NCBI GenBank assembly: GCA_959019775.1 | Contig: CAUEPS010000003.1 | Span: forward strand, 62,001 to 126,000 | Source: an uncultured Collinsella sp. | GTDB lineage: Bacteria; Actinomycetota; Coriobacteriia; Coriobacteriales; Coriobacteriaceae | DNA length: 64,000 bases | Direction: 5' to 3' | Part shown: positions 9,175-16,793 of the stretch, piece after piece | Numbering within the stretch: position 1 is the first letter of the stretch | How the letters are laid out: the number at the start of each line of letters is the position of its first letter | Translations under genes and position numbers: made by a program | The notes under the pieces: model-generated | Told to the model about the DNA's origin: nothing | Seen by the model: only the letters and a program-made list of their open reading frames with translations | Databases searched by the model: none

Positions 9175-9744
9175 TCAGATCCTTTCATGCATATCGAGAA
9201 CGCGAACGAGCTCGTCGGTCGCGCGGTCGAGATCATCATTCACCACGACGTCGTCGTAGCGGTCGGCAAGGGCAAGCTCATGGGCGGCGTTTGCCATACG
9301 CAGCTCAATCGTCTCGGGCGTCTCGGTGCCGCGACCGACCAGACGCTCGCGGAGCACCTCGAGCGAGGGTGGCTTGATAAAGATCAGCACGGCCTCGGGA
9401 AAACGCTCCTTGACCTGCAAGGCACCCTGGACATCGATCTCCAAGATGAGAGACGAACCAGAGGCGAGCTTGGACTGGACCTCGCTCACCAACGTGCCAT
9501 AGCAGTTACTGTGGACCTCGGCCCACTCAACAAACTCACCGTTTGCCACGCGGCGGTCGAACTCCTCGCGCGTCAGGAAAAAGTAATTGACGCCATCGAC
9601 CTCGCCTTTGCGTGGGGCTCGCGTGGTAGCCGAAACCGTCAGGCCCAGGTTAGAGCGACGCTCGCGCACACGAGTGACGAGCGTGCCCTTGCCCGCGCCT
9701 GACGGTCCAGAAATCACAAAGAGCTTTGAATCCTGAGCGCTCAC
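9175..9744 (-). CDS. gmk: Guanylate kinase
   Basis: Transfers phosphate from ATP to GMP (and dGMP) in purine nucleotide synthesis. The 189-residue protein has the P-loop ISGPSGAGKGT (about 11-21), the GMP-binding VSATTRAPRKGEVDGVNYFF segment, and LEIDVQGALQVKERFPEAV. The GTG start at 9744 directly follows the mihF stop TAA. A normal-length enzyme with no missing motif. Confidence 0.95.
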   Translation of the reverse strand: MSAQDSKLFVISGPSGAGKGTLVTRVRERRSNLGLTVSATTRAPRKGEVDGVNYFFLTREEFDRRVANGEFVEWAEVHSNCYGTLVSEVQSKLASGSSLILEIDVQGALQVKERFPEAVLIFIKPPSLEVLRERLVGRGTETPETIELRMANAAHELALADRYDDVVVNDDLDRATDELVRVLDMHERI

Positions 9745-10053
9745 TTATTTGGTCAGCTGCTCGAGGAGCTGCTCGCGCTGACGGACGCCAAGGCCCTGGA
9801 CGCGACGGGTAGCGGAGATGCCGAGCTCCTCCATGATCTTGGCGGCCTTGGCCTTGCCATAACCGGGGAGAGACTCAATGAGGGTGGAAACCTTCATGCG
9901 GGAAGCAATGGGGTCATCGGAGTTGAGCACGGACTCGAGGGACTTCTCGCCCTTCTTGATCTGCTCACGGAGCTCTGCGCGAGCGTGACGCGCGGCGGCA
10001 GCCTTCTCAAGAGCCTGCTTGCGCTGCTCATCGGTAAGCTGAGGGAGTGCCAT
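9745..10053 (-). CDS. mihF: Actinobacterial integration host factor (mIHF)
   Basis: mIHF is a small nucleoid protein of Actinobacteria that bends or compacts DNA and is unrelated to proteobacterial IHF. The 102-residue product starts MALPQLTDEQRKQALEKAAA, has a basic helical arm (ARAELREQIKKGEKSLESVL) and a helix-two-turn-helix with SLPGYGKAKAAKIMEELGI, followed by RRVQGLGVRQREQLL. The ATG at 10053 has GGAGGT just upstream; an upstream TTG adds four residues and is rejected. Its linkage to gmk and rpoZ is typical for actinobacteria and is one of the best taxonomic markers here. Confidence 0.93.
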   Translation of the reverse strand: MALPQLTDEQRKQALEKAAAARHARAELREQIKKGEKSLESVLNSDDPIASRMKVSTLIESLPGYGKAKAAKIMEELGISATRRVQGLGVRQREQLLEQLTK

Positions 10054-10097
10054 TCGTACCTCCAAATAGTTGGGTTATATCTGATTCATTATTTGGC

Positions 10098-10106
10098 ATT
10101 TTAGCA
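10098..10106 (-). promoter_or_regulatory. mihF promoter, extended -10
   Basis: TGC then TAAAAT on the minus strand, 45 bases before the mihF ATG. A TTGGCC lies 20 bases upstream, too far to be a standard -35, which fits an extended -10 promoter. Confidence 0.5.
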
Positions 10107-10189
10107 CGTAAAACGTACAAAATGGCCAATCGCGGCTCCATAGGTTAGACGATACCCGCAAAAAGTGCAATATATCGCGCTAAAAGATG

Positions 10190-10247
10190 AGCCCCCGACC
10201 TGCGATTCCACACAAAGGATGGGAAAGTTTTCGCAGGCACAGGGGCT
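10190..10247 (-). terminator. Long imperfect hairpin after pyrF, possible operon end
   Basis: AGCCCC pairs with GGGGCT and CCTGCG with CGCAGG around a 27-base loop; on the minus strand ATCTTTTA follows. It lies 46 bases past the pyrF stop. It may end the pyr transcript, but the T-run is broken and the loop is large. The rest of 10054-10292 shows only the mihF promoter. Confidence 0.35.
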
Positions 10248-10292
10248 AATTTGTGCTATTGAGACCCAAAAGTGGTGACTTGAGGGAATCTT

Positions 10293-11009
10293 TTATGCGA
10301 CGTTTTCGACCAGCTCGACAACGATGGCGTCAAACGCGGCAACCGGATCGTCGGCTCCGGTAATGGGGCGGCCAACCACGATATGGCTCGCGCCGCGCTC
10401 GATAGCCTGGGAAGGCGTGGCCACGCGGGACTGATCGCCCAGCGCAGCACCAACCGGACGCACGCCCGGGGTCACAATCAGCGCATCGGGGCCCAGCAGC
10501 TCACGCATGTCATGAGCCTCCATCGGCGAGCACACGATTCCGTCGATACCGTTGGCCTGGGCGAGTTTTGCCAGACAGGCGGCCTCTTCGGCAACGGGCG
10601 ACTCGACGCCGATCTCGTTCAGCGCATCCTGATTCATGCTCGTAAGCACGGTGATGGCGACGAGCTTGGCTCGATCCTCGCGCGCTTCCTCGGCACCCTC
10701 ACGGCAGGCGGCGAGCATGGCACCCGAACCCAAGCCGTGAACCGAAAGCAGGTCGGCACCGGCAAGCGAGGCCGAGCGAGCGGCACCGCGCACCTGATGC
10801 GGAATGTCATGGAACTTAAGGTCGAGAAAGACCTTGAAGCCCAGGTCCTTAAAGGTCTTGACGATCTCGGGGCCCTCGGCGTAATAGAGCGTCATGCCCA
10901 CTTTAAGCCAGGCGGCATGGCCCGAAAGCTCATGGGCGAGCTCGAGCGCACGCTCACGGTCGCAGTCGAGGGCGACGATAACGCGGTCGCGGGCATCGGT
11001 CTCTAGCAT
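10293..11009 (-). CDS. pyrF: Orotidine 5'-phosphate decarboxylase
   Basis: Converts OMP to UMP, the last step of de novo pyrimidine synthesis. The 238-residue protein begins ETDARDRVIVALD and carries the DxKxxD active-site motif in FLDLKFHDIPHQV (about residue 60), followed by VTPGVRP and IVVGRPITGADDPV at the phosphate-binding end. The chosen ATG at 11009 overlaps the pyrD stop (ATGCTAG); a longer frame runs back through pyrD out of frame and is spurious. Last gene of the pyr operon. Confidence 0.95.
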   Translation of the reverse strand: MLETDARDRVIVALDCDRERALELAHELSGHAAWLKVGMTLYYAEGPEIVKTFKDLGFKVFLDLKFHDIPHQVRGAARSASLAGADLLSVHGLGSGAMLAACREGAEEAREDRAKLVAITVLTSMNQDALNEIGVESPVAEEAACLAKLAQANGIDGIVCSPMEAHDMRELLGPDALIVTPGVRPVGAALGDQSRVATPSQAIERGASHIVVGRPITGADDPVAAFDAIVVELVENVA

Positions 11010-11911
11010 TCGAAAGCACCTACCAACTCGTTGATGTCCTTCACGCCCTGGGACTCGGCCCAGGCCTCGAGCTCGCGCGCAATCTTGAGCGAAGCGCACG
11101 GATCGACGAAGTTGGCCATACCGACCGATACGCAGGTAGCGCCAGCCAGGATAAACTCGGCCGCATCCTCACCGGTCATGACGCCGCCGACGCCGTTGAT
11201 GGGGATATCGACGGCCTGGGCAACCTCCCAGACCATACGCACGGCGATGTGATGGCACAGCGGGCCCGAAAGACCGCCCTTGGGCTTGGCCACACGCGAC
11301 TTGCGGGTGTGAACGTCGATGGCCATACCCTGGATGGAGTTGATGACCGAAAGGCCGTCGGCGCCGGCGGCCTCGAGGGCGCGGGCGATCTCGGCGACGT
11401 TGACCGGGGCCATCTTCACAAACAGCGGCTTGTCGGTCACCTTGCGGCAGGCGGCCATGACGGCAGAGGCGCCCTCGGGCGTGGAGCCCATGGCGGCACC
11501 GCCGGCGGCAATGTTGGGACAGCTCACGTTGATCTCATAGCCGGCAGCCCAGGGGCACAGCTCGACATACATCTCGAGCGCACGGACGAACTCGTCCACG
11601 GAATGACCGGCAACCTGGCAGATGACCTGGCAGCCGTCCTTGGAGAGCTGCTCGAGCCACGGACCGGACTCGCGGGCGAAAGCGGCCACACCGGGGTTCT
11701 GCAGGCCCACGGAATTGATCATGCCGCCGGGGATCTCGGCCATGCGGGGTGCGGGATTGCCGGGCCAGGGCTCGGCAGCGCAACCCTTGGTGGTGATGGC
11801 ACCCAGCTGGGAGACATCGAAGAAGTTCTGGAACTGCCAACCGTAGCCAAAGGTACCGGCTGCGGTGTTGATGGGGTTCTGCATCTTGACGCCGCCGAAA
11901 TCGACGGCCAT
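11003..11911 (-). CDS. pyrD: Dihydroorotate dehydrogenase, NAD-dependent catalytic subunit
   Basis: Oxidises dihydroorotate to orotate. The product (302 residues) is class 1B: it has the catalytic cysteine in EINVSCPNIAAGG, the opening AVDFGGVKMQNPINTAAGTFGYG, and GVGGVMTGEDAAEFILAGA near the FMN phosphate site. Class 1B enzymes pair with PyrK, and pyrK is directly upstream, which confirms the class. The ATG at 11911 is preferred; a GTG two codons upstream (11917) is also possible. A much longer open frame extends through pyrK but has no family match. Confidence 0.95.
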   Translation of the reverse strand: MAVDFGGVKMQNPINTAAGTFGYGWQFQNFFDVSQLGAITTKGCAAEPWPGNPAPRMAEIPGGMINSVGLQNPGVAAFARESGPWLEQLSKDGCQVICQVAGHSVDEFVRALEMYVELCPWAAGYEINVSCPNIAAGGAAMGSTPEGASAVMAACRKVTDKPLFVKMAPVNVAEIARALEAAGADGLSVINSIQGMAIDVHTRKSRVAKPKGGLSGPLCHHIAVRMVWEVAQAVDIPINGVGGVMTGEDAAEFILAGATCVSVGMANFVDPCASLKIARELEAWAESQGVKDINELVGAFEC

Positions 11912-11925
11912 GTTCACGGTACCCA

Positions 11926-12717
11926 CTAGAAGACCACCACCTTGGAAGCATCGAACACGGGGCCGCACATGCAAGCGCCCTTCATACCGTCGACCGTCTC
12001 GACATTGCAGGTGTTGCAGGCACCAAAGCCGCAGCTCATCATGCGCTCGAGCGACACCTCGCAGTACGCGCCGGCCTCGGCGGCAGCGGCGGCGACCTTC
12101 TCCATCATGACGGCGGGACCGCAACTGGCGACGTAGTCGTAACCGCCCTCGCCGAGCAGCTCGGCGGCAGGATCGGTGCAGAAGCCGTGCGTGCCCAACG
12201 AGCCGTCGTCGGTGCACACGTTGACCGTGGCTCCCAGCGCGCGGAACTCATCGACGCCCACGGCCTTGGACGCGGTGCAAAAGCCCAGGCACACGTCGAC
12301 GGCTACACCCTGCTTGGCAAGCATGTCAGCCAGGCAGAGCACAGGCGGAACGCCAATGCCGCCGGCGACGAGCAGTGCTTTCCTGGTACCCTCGGGCACG
12401 AACCAGCCGCGGCCGCCAGGGCCCAGCAGGTTGGAGGTGGAGCCAAGGGCCATCTGCGACAGACGACGGGTATCATCGCCCACGACGGCGTACCACAGCT
12501 CGACGGTGCCGGCCTCGGCGTCGGCACGATAGAAGCTCAGGGGCACGCGAAGCAGCGAGGAAGCATCGCCCGGCACGGCGATATTCACGAACTGACCGGG
12601 CTTGAGCGCACTTGCAAGCTTGGGGGCCGAGATAACGAGCGAGAAGATGCCGTCGGCGATCTCCTGGTTCGAGACGACCTCGAAGTCGTGCATGCGTGCA
12701 GTGGAAGGTGTGGGCAT
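11926..12717 (-). CDS. pyrK: Dihydroorotate dehydrogenase electron-transfer subunit
   Basis: PyrK carries FAD and a 2Fe-2S cluster and passes electrons from PyrD to NAD. The 263-residue protein has an FAD-binding RVPLSFY motif (RxPxS type, about residue 58), the NAD-binding LLVAGGIGVPPVLCLADML, and a C-terminal iron-sulfur ligand set in MMSCGFGACNTCNVE and GACMCGPVF. The ATG at 12717 has TTGGAG upstream. It ends eight bases before the alternative pyrD GTG. Presence of PyrK shows this organism uses NAD rather than fumarate or quinone as acceptor. Confidence 0.95.
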   Translation of the reverse strand: MPTPSTARMHDFEVVSNQEIADGIFSLVISAPKLASALKPGQFVNIAVPGDASSLLRVPLSFYRADAEAGTVELWYAVVGDDTRRLSQMALGSTSNLLGPGGRGWFVPEGTRKALLVAGGIGVPPVLCLADMLAKQGVAVDVCLGFCTASKAVGVDEFRALGATVNVCTDDGSLGTHGFCTDPAAELLGEGGYDYVASCGPAVMMEKVAAAAAEAGAYCEVSLERMMSCGFGACNTCNVETVDGMKGACMCGPVFDASKVVVF

Positions 12718-12809
12718 AGACGCTCCAATCCCCCATGCGGTTGCATGGTTCAGGCGAACAGAAAGCGCAGCACCGCAAGGGCGCCGCGCACAAAAGCGAT
12801 AAGGCTATG

Positions 12810-14099
12810 CTAGCAGATGCAGCCGTCGGCAAGCGTCTGCTTACCGCCGACGAACACATCGGTGGCACGACCGGTGAGCGTACGGCCGGCAAAACCGGAG
12901 TTCTCGGCGCGCGACTCGTAGCCGTCCTCGCCGACCGTCCAGGTTGCAGCGGGGTCGAAGACGGTCAGGTCGGCAACGGAGCCCGCCTTGACCTGAACCT
13001 GGTCCAGACCCAGGATCTCACGCGGCTTGATGGCCATGAGCTCGACCATGCGGCCCACGCTCATCTTGCCCGTGTTGACCAGCTCGGTGAGTACGAGCGA
13101 CAGCGAGGTCTCGAGGCCGATCATACCAAAGGGCGCAAGCTCGAACTCGCGGGCCTTCTCCCACGGGGTGTGGGGAGCATGATCGGTGACGATAACGTCG
13201 ACGGTGCCGTCGATGACACCCTGACGGATGGCCTCGGCGTCCTCGTCGGTGCGCAGCGGCGGATTGACCTTGAGCGAGGTGTTGTAGGTCTCGTCCAGGT
13301 CGTTCTCGGTCAGGAACATGTGGTGCGGGGTTGCCTCGCAGGTAACCTGAACGCCAGCGGCCTTGCCGGCACGCACGATCTCCAGGCCATGGGCGGTAGA
13401 GATGTGCTGGATGTGCAGCTTGGCACCGGTCAGCTTGGCGATCTCGATGTCGCGAGCGATCTGGAGCTCCTCGCCGGCAGCCGGCCAGCCCTCAAGAGCC
13501 AGACGGGTCGAGACCTTGCCCTCGTTGATCTGGCCGTGGCCGACCAGGTCCTCGTCCTGGCAGTGGCTCATAAAGACCTTGCCGAACATCTTGCCGTAGT
13601 CCATGCAGCGACGGAGCATGCCTGCACCCTGCACGCCGCGACCGTCGTCGGTGAAGGCAACGGCGCCGTGGGCGACCATATCGCCCATTTCGGACATGGC
13701 CTCGCCCTTAAGACCGCGGGTCATGGCGCCCGACGGATAGACGCGGCAGTGACCGACCTCGGCAGCGCGGGACTTGACGAACTCAACGACGGTACCGTTA
13801 TCGGTAACGGGATCGGTGTTGGGCATAGCGCACACGCCGGTGAAGCCGCCCTTGGCAGCTGCGCGGGTGCCGCTCGCGATGTCCTCTTTGACCTCGTAGC
13901 CGGGCTCGCGCAGGTGGACGTGCATGTCCACCAGGCCAGGGACGAGGTACTTACCGGAAAGGTCGCGGACCACGGCTCCCTCGGCGGCGAGGTTCTCGCC
14001 GACCTCGGCGATCTTGTCGCCGTCAATCAGGACGTCAACGACACCGTCAAGCTCGACGGACGGGTCGACGACGTGGGCATTCTTAAGAAGCAAGGCCAT
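12810..14099 (-). CDS. pyrC: Dihydroorotase
   Basis: Zinc amidohydrolase closing carbamoyl-aspartate to dihydroorotate. The 429-residue type I protein has the metal motif DMHVHLREPG (about 56-65), GGFTGVCAMPNTDPV, metal/active-site histidines in LHIQHISTAHG and the catalytic aspartate in VTDHAPHTPWEK. The ATG at 14099 is preceded by GGAGGTG and lies inside the pyrB 3' end, a 17-base overlap. About 90 bases without a gene separate it from pyrK; nothing notable was seen there. Confidence 0.95.
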   Translation of the reverse strand: MALLLKNAHVVDPSVELDGVVDVLIDGDKIAEVGENLAAEGAVVRDLSGKYLVPGLVDMHVHLREPGYEVKEDIASGTRAAAKGGFTGVCAMPNTDPVTDNGTVVEFVKSRAAEVGHCRVYPSGAMTRGLKGEAMSEMGDMVAHGAVAFTDDGRGVQGAGMLRRCMDYGKMFGKVFMSHCQDEDLVGHGQINEGKVSTRLALEGWPAAGEELQIARDIEIAKLTGAKLHIQHISTAHGLEIVRAGKAAGVQVTCEATPHHMFLTENDLDETYNTSLKVNPPLRTDEDAEAIRQGVIDGTVDVIVTDHAPHTPWEKAREFELAPFGMIGLETSLSLVLTELVNTGKMSVGRMVELMAIKPREILGLDQVQVKAGSVADLTVFDPAATWTVGEDGYESRAENSGFAGRTLTGRATDVFVGGKQTLADGCIC

Positions 14100-15039
14100 T
14101 ATCGGCACCTCCAAGCAGCAGATACAGGATAGCCATACGCACGCAGATACCGGCGTAGACCTGCTCCAGGATGACGGAGCGTTGCGGGTGGTCGGCCATA
14201 TAGGAGTCGAACTCGACGCCGCGGTTGATGGGGCCCGGGTGGCAGATGATCGCGTCGGGCTTCATGAGCTTCTCACGGTCCTTGGTCAGGCCGAAGAGCT
14301 TGTGGTACTCGCGAATGGTCGGGAACGGGGCACCCTCGAGGCGCTCCTGCTGTACGCGCAGCATGTAGACGACGTCCAGCTCGGGCAGGACGGAATCGAG
14401 GTCGCTCGTCACGTGGTCGCAGCCCAGAACCTCGGGCGCCGGCGGCAGCAGCGTGCCGGGGGCGACGGCGTAGGTCTCGCAGCCCATGATCTTCAACGCA
14501 GGAATCAGCGAGCCGCAAACGCGGGAGTGGGCGATGTCACCAACAACGGCGACCTTCAGACCGTGGAAGTCACCCTTGTGCTCCCAGATGGTGTACAGGT
14601 CGAGCAGAGCCTGCGTGGGGTGATTGTGCTTACCGTCGCCGGCGCAGATAACACTAGCGGGCGAATTCTGCGTGACGATGTAGGGAGCACCGGCGTGCTT
14701 GTCGCGCACGACGATGCAGTCGATCTTGTAGGCGTTGAGGGTCTCGACGGTATCGACGAGGCTCTCGCCCTTGACCGTGGAGGTCGAGGAGCCGCCGAAA
14801 TTGAGGCTGTCGGCCGAAAGACGCTTCTCGGCGAGCTCGAAGGAGCTGCGGGTACGCGTCGAAGGCTCGTTGAACATGTTGACGATGGTCTTGCCCTTGA
14901 GCGTGGGGACCTTCTTGATAGCACGCTCGTTGACCTCAGAGAACGCCTTGGCGGTCTCGAGGATGAGCTTGATGTCCTCTTCGGAGTACTCGGTAATGTC
15001 GATCAGATGCTTATGATTGAACGCCACGGTACTACTCAC
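14083..15039 (-). CDS. pyrB: Aspartate carbamoyltransferase, catalytic subunit
   Basis: Joins carbamoyl phosphate and aspartate, the first committed pyrimidine step. The 318-residue protein has the carbamoyl-phosphate loop EPSTRTRSSFE (about 58-68), HPTQALLDLYTIWE, and LRVQQERLEG for aspartate binding. No pyrI regulatory subunit is present, as is usual outside enteric bacteria, so control is likely by PyrR at the RNA level. It overlaps pyrR by 8 bases. Confidence 0.96.
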   Translation of the reverse strand: MSSTVAFNHKHLIDITEYSEEDIKLILETAKAFSEVNERAIKKVPTLKGKTIVNMFNEPSTRTRSSFELAEKRLSADSLNFGGSSTSTVKGESLVDTVETLNAYKIDCIVVRDKHAGAPYIVTQNSPASVICAGDGKHNHPTQALLDLYTIWEHKGDFHGLKVAVVGDIAHSRVCGSLIPALKIMGCETYAVAPGTLLPPAPEVLGCDHVTSDLDSVLPELDVVYMLRVQQERLEGAPFPTIREYHKLFGLTKDREKLMKPDAIICHPGPINRGVEFDSYMADHPQRSVILEQVYAGICVRMAILYLLLGGADNGLAS

Positions 15040-15616
15040 CTCCCAGCGGCGCGGAGCCCACGTGGGAACCCGGCGCGACGTCGTTGATTTCGACAGCGGT
15101 GCGGCCGTCGACTTCCTTCATATATAGGTGCACGTTCTCCTCGTGCGACGAGGGAACGTTCTTGCCGACAAAGTCCGGCGAGATAGGGAGCTCGCGGTGA
15201 CCGCGGTCAACGAGAACTGCCAGCTCGACTCGGCTCGGACGGCCCAGGTCCATAACGGCGTCCAGAGCGGCGCGGATGGTGCGACCCGTGTACAGGATGT
15301 CGTCCACCAGCACGACGCGCTTGCCGTCGACGCTGAAGGGAATGTTGGTAGCGTGGATCGCGGGAGCGAAATTGGTCGCATAGTCATCGCGATAGAAGCT
15401 GATGTCCAGGCTGCCGAGCGGAACGTCGACACCCTCGATCTCCTTGATCGCCTCGGCGAGCTTCTTTGCCAGAAGGTCGCCGCGCGTGACGATGCCGACC
15501 AGAGCGAGGTCTTCACAGCCCTCGTTGCGCTCGAGGATCTCGTGCGCGATGCGGGTCATCGCTCGGTTGACGGCGGTCTCGTCCATGATGACCGCCTTGG
15601 GGGAAGTCGTGCCCAT
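15032..15616 (-). CDS. pyrR: Bifunctional pyr operon attenuator / uracil phosphoribosyltransferase
   Basis: PyrR binds UMP and the pyr mRNA leader to promote termination, and has some UPRT activity. The 194-residue protein carries the PRPP-binding loop VVLVDDILYTGRTIRAALDA (about 102-121), IVTRGDLLAKKLA and the RNA-binding-face segment FYRDDY. It is the first gene of the operon and is preceded by a leader with the three-hairpin arrangement expected for its RNA target. Start ATG at 15616 with GAAGGAGA upstream. A 10-15 residue C-terminal tail beyond the core is mildly long. Confidence 0.95.
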   Translation of the reverse strand: MGTTSPKAVIMDETAVNRAMTRIAHEILERNEGCEDLALVGIVTRGDLLAKKLAEAIKEIEGVDVPLGSLDISFYRDDYATNFAPAIHATNIPFSVDGKRVVLVDDILYTGRTIRAALDAVMDLGRPSRVELAVLVDRGHRELPISPDFVGKNVPSSHEENVHLYMKEVDGRTAVEINDVAPGSHVGSAPLGGE

Positions 15617-15655
15617 CGATCTCCTTCCTCACATGTCTTGACTGCTGACACAGTC

Positions 15656-15754
15656 AAAAAAAATAGATGCCCGACCGCTCAAAGCGGACCAGACACCCAC
15701 AGGAAGTACTGCTCATTGACAGCTATGTAATTCCATGTGGGTATCTCGTACCCC
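15656..15754 (-). promoter_or_regulatory. PyrR-type transcription attenuator in the pyr leader
   Basis: On the minus strand three mutually exclusive hairpins are visible. First, GGGTA/TACCC (15739-15753) with loop CGAGA, matching the NGNGA loop of PyrR-binding hairpins. Second, ACCCACATGGAA pairing with TTCCTGTGGGT (15695-15742), an antiterminator that uses part of the first stem. Third, a 14-bp terminator with one bulge (15666-15697) that shares bases with the antiterminator and is followed by a run of eight T. PyrR-UMP should stabilise the first hairpin and so permit the terminator. The structure is read from sequence; the mechanism is from the family. Confidence 0.8.
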
Positions 15755-15967
15755 TTTAATGGCCAAGGCATAGTGTAGCCAACCTCGGGCTCAAATGCGA
15801 GCATAAATACTAGTCAATCCGTAAACGGAGCCAATAGCTCCATAAACCTATATATATTTGTGGGACGCGCTTGAAAACCTTTTTGCGAGCTGGCATAATC
15901 CCCTCTGCCGCACGCAAATCGGATCTACGTCCAGGGCCGTAGCGTGGGCACTATCGCCAAAAGAGGA

Positions 15968-15998
15968 ATGTCTCTGTGTAGATTGCGCACAGAGACAT
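15968..15998 (+). promoter_or_regulatory. Perfect 11-bp inverted repeat upstream of rpmB
   Basis: ATGTCTCTGTG and CACAGAGACAT are separated by nine bases and lie in the -35 region of the rpmB promoter. It looks like an operator for a dimeric regulator or a leader hairpin of the divergent region. Between here and the pyr leader (about 15755-15967) there is AT-rich DNA that should hold the pyr promoter, but no convincing boxes were found. Confidence 0.5.
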
Positions 15999-16005
15999 GC
16001 TTCTG

Positions 16006-16014
16006 TGCTATAGT
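16006..16014 (+). promoter_or_regulatory. rpmB promoter, extended -10
   Basis: TGC followed by TATAGT, 54 bases before the rpmB ATG. A TTGCGC lies 20 bases upstream and overlaps the right arm of the inverted repeat. Confidence 0.6.
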
Positions 16015-16068
16015 TCAGGCTTGTTTGTTAACGCGACATGTTCGTTTGTCGCCCAAGGAGGGTCAGTT

Positions 16069-16257
16069 ATGTCCAAAGTTTGCGAAGTTTGCGGTAAGCA
16101 CCCCGTTGCCGGTCGCTCTATCAGCCACTCTCACCGCGTCACCAACCGTAAGTTCCGCCCCAACATCCAGCGCGTCTACGTCGTCGTCGATGGTCACCGT
16201 CGCAAGATGAACGTTTGCTCCACCTGCCTCAAGTCCGGCAAGGTTGCGCGCTCCTAA
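16069..16257 (+). CDS. rpmB: 50S ribosomal protein L28
   Basis: L28 is a small large-subunit protein. The 62-residue product starts SKVCEVCGKHPVAGRSISHSH and ends NVCSTCLKSGKVARS. Two CxxC pairs (VCEVC and VCSTC) make this the zinc-ribbon form, as opposed to the cysteine-free form used by some bacteria during zinc limitation. The ATG at 16069 has AAGGAGGG upstream; the open frame extends further 5' but without family match. It is transcribed divergently from the pyr operon and has its own terminator. Confidence 0.95.
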   Translation: MSKVCEVCGKHPVAGRSISHSHRVTNRKFRPNIQRVYVVVDGHRRKMNVCSTCLKSGKVARS

Positions 16258-16320
16258 ATAAGGTCTTACCAACAAGTACCTCGGACTCTCCGGGTCAAAG
16301 ACCTCGCGTTCACATAGAAC

Positions 16321-16635
16321 TTACCAAAGGCGTCCTCCATGTGGAGGGCGCCTTTTTGCACTCATTGGGGACAGACTTACATGAGTGTTTTCGAGCATAG
16401 GGGCCGCGTCACAGATGTCAAAGGGATCTAAGCCCAGCCGGTATGCCTTGTAGCTTGACCAACGGTACGCCTCGAGTGAGTTGATCGCACCTTTCACCGG
16501 ATTGAGAGGGATATAATCGAGCAGCTGCACCGTCTGCGTGTCCGACTCAACCGCGACCCGCGAATAGCGATTGTTAAACAGATGCCCCGTTCTCCCCGTT
16601 TTCCCATTGAAATACTCATGTAAGCCTGTCCCCAA
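16321..16635 (-). pseudogene. REP-associated (RAYT / Y1-type) transposase remnant
   Basis: The open frame of 104 codons matches only the C-terminal half of the TnpA-REP/Transposase_17 family: GRTGHLFNNRYSR, then a TVQLLDYIPLNPVKGAI segment and YRWSSYKAYRLG are hallmark blocks. The N-terminal half with the HUH metal motif and the catalytic tyrosine is absent, so it cannot be active. Both ends of the frame are made of the flanking inverted repeat: the first codons (TTG start) come from the right copy and the last part from the left copy, so the frame itself is partly an accident of the repeats. Confidence 0.8.
16326..16357 (+). terminator. Terminator of rpmB
   Basis: AGGCG-CCTCC pairs with GGAGG-CGCCT across an ATGT loop, followed by TTTTT on the plus strand. 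The RAYT-associated repeat begins four bases after it. Confidence 0.88.
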
Positions 16636-16639
16636 TGAG
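16361..16639. mobile_element. 279-bp element: RAYT remnant between 26-bp inverted repeats
   Basis: Left copy 16361-16386 and right copy 16614-16639 are inverted and match at 25 of 26 positions; their core reads CATTGGGGACAG then A or G then CTTACATGAGT. Such GGGGACAG-type palindromes accompany RAYT genes and are thought to be their mobilised repeats. No target duplication is evident. The element sits exactly between the rpmB terminator and the adhE promoter region. Confidence 0.7.
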
Positions 16640-16671
16640 CGGGACGATGCAGCAGCCAGATAGATTTTAGT

Positions 16672-16701
16672 TAAAACGCTTCATTTAGTTGAAGCGTTTT
16701 A
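16672..16701. promoter_or_regulatory. 12-bp palindromic hairpin upstream of adhE
   Basis: TAAAACGCTTCA and its exact inverse are separated by TTTAGT. It lies 45-75 bases before the adhE -10. It could be an operator or a bidirectional terminator; the T-tracts on both sides are short. It is not a Rex-type site. Confidence 0.45.
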
Positions 16702-16744
16702 GTGTGCCTTTTACGGGAATCTTACCGTTCGCCGAATAATTTCT

Positions 16745-16753
16745 TGCTATCAT
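16745..16753 (+). promoter_or_regulatory. adhE promoter, extended -10
   Basis: TGC-TATCAT lies 40 bases before the adhE ATG; no good -35, consistent with an extended -10 promoter or activator need. Confidence 0.55.
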
Positions 16754-16793
16754 GCAAGGCGTAGGGTAAATCTCCGATCGCAAGGAGACACAA

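Noticed and set aside
15639..15656. TGACTG/CAGTCA hairpin next to the pyrR ribosome-binding site as a second terminator
   Set aside because: On the minus strand the T-run precedes rather than follows the stem.
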